Below are positions 57,977 to 64,000 of a stretch of 64,000 nucleotides of DNA, one piece after another. The position numbers and the translations under genes were made by a program. Source of the DNA: Prorocentrum cordatum (lineage: Eukaryota > Sar > Dinophyceae > Prorocentrales > Prorocentraceae); contig CAUYUJ010014349.1 in the NCBI GenBank assembly GCA_963575745.1, forward strand, positions 358,881 through 422,880, given 5' to 3'. The notes under the pieces are model-generated. The model ran no database searches. It worked only from the letters and a program-made list of their open reading frames with translations, and had not been told where the DNA came from. How positions within the stretch are numbered: the first letter of the stretch is position 1; every line of letters starts with the position of its first letter.

Positions 57977-58173
57977 CTCCTCGTGGTTTGAGTCGTTCGG
58001 GCTTCTCGTCCTGGTGTGAGTCGTTCGGGCCCTTTTTCCTGGTGTGAGTCGTTCGGGCTCTTCGTGGTGTGAGTCGTTCGGGCTCTTCGTCCTGGTGTGA
58101 GTCGTTCGGGCTTCTCGTGGTATGAGTTGTTCGGGCCCCTCGTCCTGGTGTGAGTCGTTCGGGCCCCTCCTCC
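57977..58173 (+). repeat. 24-30-bp tandem repeat, seven copies
   Basis: The unit is GGTGTGAGTCGTTCGGGC followed by CTTCGTCCT or a shortened form. Confidence 0.92.
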
Positions 58174-58214
58174 TGCCCGTCCAGAAACGACGCCCAGGCG
58201 AGTAGAGGGTCGTC

Positions 58215-58365
58215 CTGATGGGCTTTTCGGCGTCTTGGGTGCCTCGGGGGGGCCTCTTTGGGCCGTCTGGGATCCTCTTGGGGGCCTCCTGGGGGCCTCT
58301 TGGGGCCATCTTGGGGCCTCTTGGTGCCTCCTGGGCGCTTTTTGGGGCCATCTTGGAGGAAATCG
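58215..58365 (+). repeat. short GGCC-N-TCTTGG block
   Basis: About 150 bp of TCTTGG-type words. Confidence 0.85.
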
Positions 58366-58560
58366 ATCAAAGAAGAGGGGAGGTTTAAGTAGCGCTGCCC
58401 CCTCAGAAGGCCAAAATGGGGCCAAAACCTTAGTAAAATCAATGATTCTGGCTTGAAAGAAAAGGGGAGCTTTAATTAGCGCTGCCCCTTCAGAAGGCCA
58501 AAATGGGGCCAAAACCGTAGTAACATCAATGATTTTGGCTTCAAAGAAGAGAGGAGCATT
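58366..58560 (+). repeat. 87-bp tandem repeat with linker-like core
   Basis: GTAGCGCTGCCCCCTCAGAA and CCAAAATGGGGCCAAAACC recur about 87 bp apart (58390 and 58477). Each is followed by ATCAATGATTYTGGCTT, the core of the TCTTGG-block linkers. Confidence 0.88.
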
Positions 58561-58909
58561 TCCGTCAGTCCCCCCTGTCGGGGCCAGAATCCTCGTGAGG
58601 GGTGTCGTTTTTGTTAGCCCTCCCAGGAGTCGGAAAAGGACCCTCCAACCACCCGCGAAAGGCCCCCTCCAGGCCCAGGGGGAGGGGGTAGGGGGAGGGG
58701 TAAACCCCTCCCCGAAGGGGAAGAAAGGGGGTTGAGAACAGAGAGAGCTCGCTAAACCACTCACGCCCAAAGGGCTGGTGGGATTTCCACCAACTTCATA
58801 CATATTCTTTACCGTCGCCCTGCACATGGTCATCTTCATCACCCGGCACTCACTCAATACGCCCGATCATTCGCTTGATTTCGCACAGAAAACATATTTT
58901 TCTCCATCG
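58561..58909. other. unassigned DNA
   Basis: A G-rich stretch lies at 58670-58735. No gene recognised. Confidence 0.5.
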
Positions 58910-59075
58910 TCCTGTCCACGACCATGGCCATTGTCATCATCATGTTCGTCACCACACAAATCACCAACATCGTCGTTATTTGTCACACACCCACCACACA
59001 TGACCCATGACTCATTTAATTGCCGCGCGAATCCCCACCAGCCCATCCCAAAACGGCAACATTTTGTGATGTGCG
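58910..59075 (+). repeat. CACCAT/TCACCAC-rich segment, copy B
   Basis: Diverged copy of 57600-57830, sharing ACACATGACCCA/ACACGACCCA and ATCCCCACCAGCCCATC. Confidence 0.65.
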
Positions 59076-59219
59076 CTGGTTATCGGGAGTTGTCAGTTTG
59101 CGTTCCCTGCTTGAGCACGGGAGGACGAAGTTAGCGACGACAAAGAAGAAGAGCGCCAAGACGATGACAACTGGAGTCAGCATCGAGATGTTTGCGATCG
59201 TTCACCCTGGGAGCGTCTT

Positions 59220-59345
59220 CTAGGCCTCTTCGGCCATCATACGGCCCTCTTGGGGACATGCTGAAAAACTACTGGGCCCTCTTGGGGACGTCTTGGGACC
59301 CTCATGGGGCGCTCTTGGGGCACCCTTCCTGAAGCCATCTTGGAG
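59220..59345 (+). repeat. short GGCC-N-TCTTGG block
   Basis: GGCCCTCTTGGGGACGTCTTGG-type words, directly upstream of the retroelement region. Confidence 0.8.
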
Positions 59346-59455
59346 GTCATCGATCAAACATGGCTGGGTTTCCCAACCATTATGTGGTGTTGGGTCTTCG
59401 TTTCAAGAGGCGTCGCCCCGCGTTCCTCCTTCCTCCTCCTCCTTCCCCTCCTCTC

Positions 59456-59502
59456 ATCATCAGCATCATCATCATCATCATTATCATCATCATCATCATA
59501 CA
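59456..59502 (+). repeat. (CAT)n microsatellite
   Basis: CATCATCAT run with one TTATCAT interruption, about 60 bp upstream of the first retroelement ORF. Confidence 0.95.
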
Positions 59503-59563
59503 GCGACTTGTCGGCAATTGTGGCAACACCGCGGCCGTATTCCCTTGCTAAAGTTCTAAAGGA

Positions 59564-59944
59564 ATGCAAGCATTCTTTGAGCGGGTCTGCGCCGACCTCA
59601 CCAGTGCCCTCACCACTGCCATCATCGTTCGCGGCAGCTCGACGCCTTGCCCTGATTGCGTCTGCTCTCCTGCGCTGCACTGCCCAGTGCTGGAGTGCCG
59701 CTGCCCGACGTGTGAGGGCTCCTTGGCATCTGCTCAGCCCACAGGCTGGTCAACCGAGTTCGTGGTCGTGCTCGTGGTGGGCTCCTTCGCGTACGGCATC
59801 GTCGTCGGCGGCTACTTCGTCAAGAGCTCGCTGACGGCCCCCGTGGTGCAGCCTGCACCCGCTCCAGCACCTCCTCAGGAGGCCGTGGACACTCTGGACC
59901 TCGCGACTGCGGCGGCTGCCCAGGCGAGGAAGTTCCGCCGCTAG
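59564..59944 (+). CDS. retroelement ORF1: Cys-cluster single-pass membrane protein
   Basis: 126 residues. Residues 29-50 hold seven Cys in the pattern C-x2-C-x-C-x5-C-x4-C-x-C-x2-C, which could bind metal or form disulfides. Residues 66-86 are a strong hydrophobic helix (EFVVVLVVGSFAYGIVVGGY), followed by an Ala/Pro/Gln-rich tail ending in KFRR. Function unknown. It ends 5 bp before the gag-like ORF, so both probably sit on one transcript. Proteins with this layout are frequent next to retroelement ORFs in dinoflagellate genomes (my recollection of the family). A real but uncharacterised element protein is more likely than a host gene. Confidence 0.7.
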   Translation: MQAFFERVCADLTSALTTAIIVRGSSTPCPDCVCSPALHCPVLECRCPTCEGSLASAQPTGWSTEFVVVLVVGSFAYGIVVGGYFVKSSLTAPVVQPAPAPAPPQEAVDTLDLATAAAAQARKFRR

Positions 59945-59949
59945 GAGCA

Positions 59950-61167
59950 ATGGCTGCTCGCGCCGCGGGACAGTTCCACTACGTTCGGTACAACGTCGGT
60001 GGGCCCGCTATCTATCACGAGAGACTCACTTTGCTGCCTGGGTACATCCTCACCCCTGACGATGATGACTATGCTGAGAGCGACGTGGCAGGCGGTGACT
60101 TGAGAGCTGTGCATGATTCGGCGGGCCAGGGCGACGCGATCGTCGGAGTCGCCGCCAACAACCTCTACAAGTTCAGGCGGATGCCGTCGGCAGCCGTCGT
60201 CTGGGCTGCTGTGCGCCGCGGCGTCGCCCAGGGCCATGGGCCTCAGCCGCCGTCGCCCTTCAACCTCGAGCTCAGCGCCGACAACGTGCTGGGCGTGGCG
60301 GCGGGGGTGCTGGCCTTGCCCGGCCCGCTCGGAGCGGCGCCCGCTGCCGCAGCGCCTGGCGCGCTGGCCTTGGCTGGCGCGGCCGCGCCCCCCGCGGGCG
60401 CCCCTGGGCCGCCTGCCGCGGCGGCCGCTGCGCCCGAGGGCGGGGTGGGCACGCTGGCTGCGGCGCTCGGTGCGGGGGGGGCCGCCCTGCCTGCCGCCGT
60501 TGGCCCTCCGGGCGTCGGCGCCGCCGCCGCGGCCCCCGCGGCCCCCGGCGTCGCGGGGCCTGATCCCCGCGTGCTGGCCACCGTCCTCGACGCGCGCGGG
60601 TTGCGGGACATGCCCTTCAGCGACGCTGCGAGGCGCCAGACCGAGACCCCCCGCGCCGACTGGCCCGTGAGGGGCCCAAGGACCACGACGCGGGTGCTCC
60701 GCTTCATGCTCCGCATGGCTGGCGGGGCGATGGCGTGGCACAGCCGCTGGATGGCCATGATGCAGGCCCTAGAGACGGGCGACACCGCCAAGCTGCACGA
60801 GACGCTGCGCCGCGTCATCGAGACCTCGCTCTGCCACGACCAGCTGATCATCTGCGAGCTGGCCTCCTACGAGTTCCTGTCGCGGCAGCTGCAGTTGGTG
60901 GAGGAGCGCTTCTTCGAGGAGCGCGCGCGCAGGACCCACCCTGCGCCCGAGGCCAAGGGCCGGGCCAAGGACGGCGCCGCGGCCGCGGCCGCCGACGTCT
61001 CCTCCGAGATCGGCCACTTCCTCGGCACTGGGGAGACGATATCGATGGGCAACTTGTGCATTTGCCCAGCCTTGATGGATCGGATCGCCGACCAGATGAA
61101 GAGCGAGGCTGCCGTTGCAAAGGAACGCCGCAAGGCTCGCGAGGAGCGGGCCTTGCGGCATCCATGA
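59950..61167 (+). CDS. retroelement ORF2: gag-like structural protein
   Basis: 405 residues. The N-terminal about 90 residues (FHYVRYNVGGPAIYHERLTL and on to NNLYKFRRMPSA) are of ordinary composition. The centre (about 100-210) is a low-complexity Ala/Gly/Pro linker. The C-terminal half has a helix-rich segment around MLRMAGGAMAWHSRWMAMMQ and SLCHDQLIICELASYEFLSR, then VEERFFEERARR, an Ala/Lys linker, and a basic end KERRKAREERALRHP. I saw no zinc knuckle. Position before the reverse transcriptase suggests a gag-equivalent role, which is an inference. The same C-terminal pattern is widespread in dinoflagellate element proteins. Its stop codon overlaps the next start (ATGA). Confidence 0.75.
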   Translation: MAARAAGQFHYVRYNVGGPAIYHERLTLLPGYILTPDDDDYAESDVAGGDLRAVHDSAGQGDAIVGVAANNLYKFRRMPSAAVVWAAVRRGVAQGHGPQPPSPFNLELSADNVLGVAAGVLALPGPLGAAPAAAAPGALALAGAAAPPAGAPGPPAAAAAAPEGGVGTLAAALGAGGAALPAAVGPPGVGAAAAAPAAPGVAGPDPRVLATVLDARGLRDMPFSDAARRQTETPRADWPVRGPRTTTRVLRFMLRMAGGAMAWHSRWMAMMQALETGDTAKLHETLRRVIETSLCHDQLIICELASYEFLSRQLQLVEERFFEERARRTHPAPEAKGRAKDGAAAAAADVSSEIGHFLGTGETISMGNLCICPALMDRIADQMKSEAAVAKERRKAREERALRHP

Positions 61168-64000
61168 CGTTCCTGAAGGACGCTTGTCAGGAGGGGCCTC
61201 ACGACGCGCAACCTGTTCGTGAGCCTGGCCAGCTTGGCCCCGAGCCCGTCGAGGCCCCACCTGGCTTGGAGTTGCCCACGCGAGGTGACCGTCGCCAGCG
61301 TGACGTTTTTCCGCTTCCTCTTCTTCCAGTGGATGGGCGTCGCCACCTTCCGCTTGGTCGAGGGGCTCGTCTGCGCGCCGCCAAAGGCGCGGGCTGGAGA
61401 GAGTGGTGCAACGAGGGATTGGCTGCTCTCAACTGGCTCCACTGCGGCAAGGACGAGCCCCCCATGCCTGACGAAGGGGGGCCACCGCCTGCGGCCCAGG
61501 CAGCCTCAGTGGACTGCATCGCGGGCTTGCACCGCGACTTCGAGCTGCCCGCCGCCTACTCGGAGAGAGGCCGCGATTGCGAAGCATCCCTCGTAGAGAT
61601 GCTCGCGCAGGCACCTGGCTACGCTGGTGACAGCGGTCGAGTGCGCCCCTGCAGCATGCCGCGTGTGGCCTGGCCCGAGTCGACGAAGGCAGTCTCCACC
61701 TGCGGCGTCGTCTCCGAGGCCGACTCCATCGTGCTGCAGGATTGGAGGCAGAGCATGCTGAATCCCGAGTCGGTGGCGGCGGAGCTGCGCGAATCATTGG
61801 GGGTTATCCGCCCCTATGTGGATCCTGAGCTGCGCTTTAAGCCGAAGTCCTACGCTGAGTTTTTGAAGCAGCTGGAGGCCCACGGCATGATCACCTGGCG
61901 GGTCTCCAGCGAGCAGGCATCCTTCTCTACTGGTCTCTTCTTCGTGCAGAAATCAAACGGCAAGCTGGGGTTGGTATTCGACACCAGGCTGGCCAAATGC
62001 AGCTTCTCGTGCCCACCAGCCACTCGTCTGCCCACGCCCAGCGCGTGGGCCAGCCTCGACTGCGATGACAGTTTTCAGTTCGCGCAGGGGGACATACAGT
62101 GTGCATTTTATCATTTACGACTGCCGGCTGGCATGGGGTCGCTGTTCTCTCTGCCACCGATAAACAACATATTCGTCGGCCTCAAGTCGGTCAACGGGGT
62201 TCGTCTTGGCATCAACGACTGTGTCCAGCCTCTTGTCACGGTCGTTCCCATGGGGTGGAGTTGGGCCCTTCACCTGTGCCAGAGTGCGCTGACGAGAGCC
62301 CTGTCGGATGTCGGGTTCGGCCGTGACTATATGATTCTGGATGGGGGCTGTCCTCGCCCCTTGGTCGCTGAGAAGGACGCGGTGTGTGCAGGATATGTTG
62401 ACAACTTCTGTGTCGTATCCAAGTGTGCGGAGACAGCCGCGTCCCTTGCTCGTGCCGTTGCTGACCTTCTCACGGCCCGCGGGCTGCCTGTCTTGGAATT
62501 CTCCCCTGCGGTCAGTAAGGGGGTCTTCACGGGCTTGGAGATCGACGGAGCCTCTGGGATCATTCGTGTTCGTCCTGACCGCCTCGCTCGCACTCGTCAA
62601 GCCGTTCTCGGACTTTTGAAGCGTGGGCGGGCCTCTGCTGGGGCCATCAGCGTGCTCGTAGGCCACTGTGCTTGGGGGATGATCCTGAGGCGCGACGTTC
62701 TGAGCATCTTTAACGCGGTCTATCGGTTCATGGGGGCTGTGGGACCTCATCCTGGACCCCTGTGGCCCTCGGTCGTCAGGGAGTTGTCGGCTGCCGTGGC
62801 CCTCATCCCGCTCTGGAGTGCCTCTACAAGGTCTCGCTGGTATTCGCGGGTGCATGCTTCTGATGCGTCGCCGTTCGGGAAGGGTGTCTGTGTCAAGGAG
62901 GTCTCCCCCGCGCTGTCGTCTGAGGTCGGCCGCGTCGCCGAACGCTGGAGATATCGTCATGGAGATGCCGTGCTTGCCAGATCACACGCCCTTGACGTCG
63001 ACGGTCGAGACGGTGCTGCCGGCGGTTGCCGTGCCGACACATCGTCTACTGCCTCTACTGCTTCGTCGTCTGGGCCCAGTGGGTTCCTCGAGGTTCCTGA
63101 GTCCATCTACGGGGTCGAGGGTTGGAAGACCATGCACTCTCGCCGCCATACCCGACGAGGCTGCGATATCCTTCAGTACGAGGCGGAGGCCCTGGGGTTC
63201 AGCGCCCATCACGCCTCGAGGGCGCTGGGTGCTCATCATCATCGCGTCGTCTGCATCGTGGACAATTTGGCTCTAGCTCTTTCGCTCGGCAAGGGGCGGT
63301 CTGGGAGCCGACATCCTCTCCGCGCCCTGCGGCGCATCGCTGGCGCGGCCCTCGCCCGCGGCCTGCGCCTGCTCGTGCGGTGGGTGCCGTCAGAGAGGAA
63401 TGTCGCGGGCAAGCCGTCGAGGGAGGGCTTCTTCGTCGGCCCTAGCTTCGAGGGCGTCGGGTCGCACCTCGTCTCGCGCCGCCCGCGGACCCCCCAGGGA
63501 GGTGATCAAGGCTGCGAGGGCCAGGCGGGGACATCCTGGTCCGCTGACGCTCCTGCGGGGCGGACTGTCGGTGCTGGAGGCCAACGCGGCCTCAGAGTCG
63601 ACGGGCAAGAACTACCGCGCCTCCGCCCTCAGGTTTCTGAACTGGTGCCTCTGGACCGCCAGGGGCTTCAAGAACAGCGTCGAGCTCGACGCGATCCTCG
63701 TGGTGTTCTTCGCCCACCTCTTTCTCGACGGGTACGACAGTGCGACGGGCCGCGTCACGATGGCCTCTCTGAAGCACCATTTGCCGTCGATGCTGATGGG
63801 CAGCCGCCCGCTGCCACGGGCCTTTCGGGCCCTCCAGGGTTGGGCGAAGCTCGTGCCGCCGCAGATGCGGCTCCCGCTGCCGAGGGTCGCGATGTTCGCC
63901 ATCGTGGGCGTGCTGCTGTCTCAGGGGCTTTTGTCGCAGGCGGTCTTCGTGAGGATCGCGTTCGACACGTACCTCCGCCCCAGCGAGGCCTACCGACTCA
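61164..64000 (+). CDS. retroelement ORF3: reverse transcriptase-RNase H (open to window end)
   Basis: Starts at ATG 61164, overlapping the previous stop by 4 bp, and has no stop before 64000 (over 945 codons). The N-terminal about 200 residues are a linker region. RT motifs: FAQGDIQCAFYH (catalytic Asp-310), VVPMGWSWA (around Met-363) and GYVDNF (Tyr-411 to Asn-414, in place of YxDD). RNase H region: SDAS (Asp-567), QYEAEA (Glu-673), CIVDN (Asp-700) and VPSERNVAGKPSR, where Gly-749 stands where an Asp is usual. Homology-like content ends near 63480. Beyond that the frame is open but reads as low-complexity Gly/Arg/Ala, while the recombinase is encoded in another frame. The product would copy element RNA to DNA. 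Two altered catalytic positions leave activity uncertain. Confidence 0.85.
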   Translation, partial: MTFLKDACQEGPHDAQPVREPGQLGPEPVEAPPGLELPTRGDRRQRDVFPLPLLPVDGRRHLPLGRGARLRAAKGAGWREWCNEGLAALNWLHCGKDEPPMPDEGGPPPAAQAASVDCIAGLHRDFELPAAYSERGRDCEASLVEMLAQAPGYAGDSGRVRPCSMPRVAWPESTKAVSTCGVVSEADSIVLQDWRQSMLNPESVAAELRESLGVIRPYVDPELRFKPKSYAEFLKQLEAHGMITWRVSSEQASFSTGLFFVQKSNGKLGLVFDTRLAKCSFSCPPATRLPTPSAWASLDCDDSFQFAQGDIQCAFYHLRLPAGMGSLFSLPPINNIFVGLKSVNGVRLGINDCVQPLVTVVPMGWSWALHLCQSALTRALSDVGFGRDYMILDGGCPRPLVAEKDAVCAGYVDNFCVVSKCAETAASLARAVADLLTARGLPVLEFSPAVSKGVFTGLEIDGASGIIRVRPDRLARTRQAVLGLLKRGRASAGAISVLVGHCAWGMILRRDVLSIFNAVYRFMGAVGPHPGPLWPSVVRELSAAVALIPLWSASTRSRWYSRVHASDASPFGKGVCVKEVSPALSSEVGRVAERWRYRHGDAVLARSHALDVDGRDGAAGGCRADTSSTASTASSSGPSGFLEVPESIYGVEGWKTMHSRRHTRRGCDILQYEAEALGFSAHHASRALGAHHHRVVCIVDNLALALSLGKGRSGSRHPLRALRRIAGAALARGLRLLVRWVPSERNVAGKPSREGFFVGPSFEGVGSHLVSRRPRTPQGGDQGCEGQAGTSWSADAPAGRTVGAGGQRGLRVDGQELPRLRPQVSELVPLDRQGLQEQRRARRDPRGVLRPPLSRRVRQCDGPRHDGLSEAPFAVDADGQPPAATGLSGPPGLGEARAAADAAPAAEGRDVRHRGRAAVSGAFVAGGLREDRVRHVPPPQRGLPT
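63400..64000 (+). CDS. retroelement ORF4: tyrosine recombinase, N-terminal part (runs off the window)
   Basis: In the frame offset by one base from the RT frame, the sequence is open from after a stop near 63275. The first ATG is at 63400, but the protein-like part starts about 63502 (VIKAARARRGHPGPLTLLRG). It has the pattern of an integrase SAM-like N-terminal DNA-binding domain: TGKNYRASALRFLNWC, LDAILVVFFAHLFLDGY, then a helix with KHHLPSMLMGSRPLP. At the window edge, FDTYLRPSEAYRL matches the first catalytic Arg box (L-R-x-x-E) of tyrosine recombinases (Arg codon 63976-63978). The His-x-x-Arg and Tyr boxes would lie outside. Initiation could be from the overlapping ATG, by frameshift from ORF3, or by reinitiation. 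Confidence 0.75.
   Translation, partial: MSRASRRGRASSSALASRASGRTSSRAARGPPREVIKAARARRGHPGPLTLLRGGLSVLEANAASESTGKNYRASALRFLNWCLWTARGFKNSVELDAILVVFFAHLFLDGYDSATGRVTMASLKHHLPSMLMGSRPLPRAFRALQGWAKLVPPQMRLPLPRVAMFAIVGVLLSQGLLSQAVFVRIAFDTYLRPSEAYRL

Larger units (their letters stand above)
59540..64000 (+). mobile_element. DIRS-like tyrosine-recombinase retroelement, truncated by the window edge
   Basis: Four plus-strand ORFs are packed as Cys-cluster/membrane protein, gag-like protein, reverse transcriptase-RNase H and tyrosine recombinase. The RT, RNase H, recombinase order with overlapping frames is the hallmark of DIRS-type elements. The 5-prime boundary is approximate (no terminal repeat seen), and the 3-prime part, including the rest of the recombinase, is outside. 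Coding sequence is markedly GC-rich at third positions and low in simple repeats compared with the preceding 20 kb. Confidence 0.82.

Noticed and set aside
63500-64000. RT-frame continuation as a functional domain
   Set aside because: It is open but reads as Gly/Arg/Ala low complexity, while the alternative frame gives a recombinase-like fold pattern. The openness is attributed to GC-rich composition.
1-64000. dinoflagellate spliced-leader genes or relict leader sequences
   Set aside because: I looked for the conserved CCATTTTGGCTCAAG-type core and found no match by eye. Only partial words such as CATTTTGG within TCTTGG blocks were seen.

Overview
The window looks like nuclear DNA of a dinoflagellate. 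No single marker gene proves this. The inference rests on three things. First, the right end carries a GC-rich retroelement whose ORFs (Cys-cluster/membrane protein, gag-like protein, reverse transcriptase-RNase H, tyrosine recombinase) match a family common in dinoflagellate genomes. Second, a spliced gene for a secreted Cys-rich protein has an apparent GA-AG intron and short direct repeats at its splice junctions. Third, the rest of the window is dominated by GC-rich satellite DNA. Real coding content is low. Most long open frames come from repeats that lack stop codons in several frames on both strands and are not annotated as genes.

Layout. 1-9,000: mostly unassigned DNA with two foldback elements (1,627-1,786 and 5,716-5,892), a duplicated ATCGATCTCA block (1,974-2,790) and a ten-copy array of about 97 bp (3,930-4,945). 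8,715-14,258: a satellite complex containing a 306-bp direct repeat whose copies lie 4.9 kb apart (one difference seen), a 1.9-kb alternating GCGC tract, a 39-bp satellite and a 219/220-bp tandem repeat. 14,259-19,020: purine or pyrimidine tracts, a degenerate 82-bp repeat and a nine-copy 90-bp satellite. 19,030-39,215: repeated blocks of a GGCC-N-TCTTGG family in both orientations. At 33,507-39,215 this family is organised on three levels (about 12 bp, about 385 bp and about 1.5 kb). A fragment of a LINE reverse transcriptase lies between two of the macro-units.

39,640-41,775 (minus strand): a decayed LINE-type retrotransposon with endonuclease, reverse transcriptase and C-terminal pieces. 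43,183-46,125 (plus strand): the only host-type gene supported here, three inferred exons encoding a 227-residue secreted protein with two tandem Cys-rich modules that resemble PAN/Apple domains. Its second intron holds a copy of the TCTTGG repeat. 47,560-48,650: G-rich satellite. 48,925-59,500: more TCTTGG blocks, foldback fragments, a 1.3-kb GAC/GGC array with a 787-bp internal duplication, and two inverted TTTCG/CGAAA arrays.

59,540-64,000: an incomplete DIRS-like (tyrosine-recombinase) retroelement. Its ORFs are tightly packed (5-bp gap, 4-bp ATGA overlap, then an overlapping recombinase frame). It has atypical catalytic motifs (YVDN instead of YxDD, and Gly where the last RNase H Asp is expected), yet its frames are uninterrupted to the window edge.
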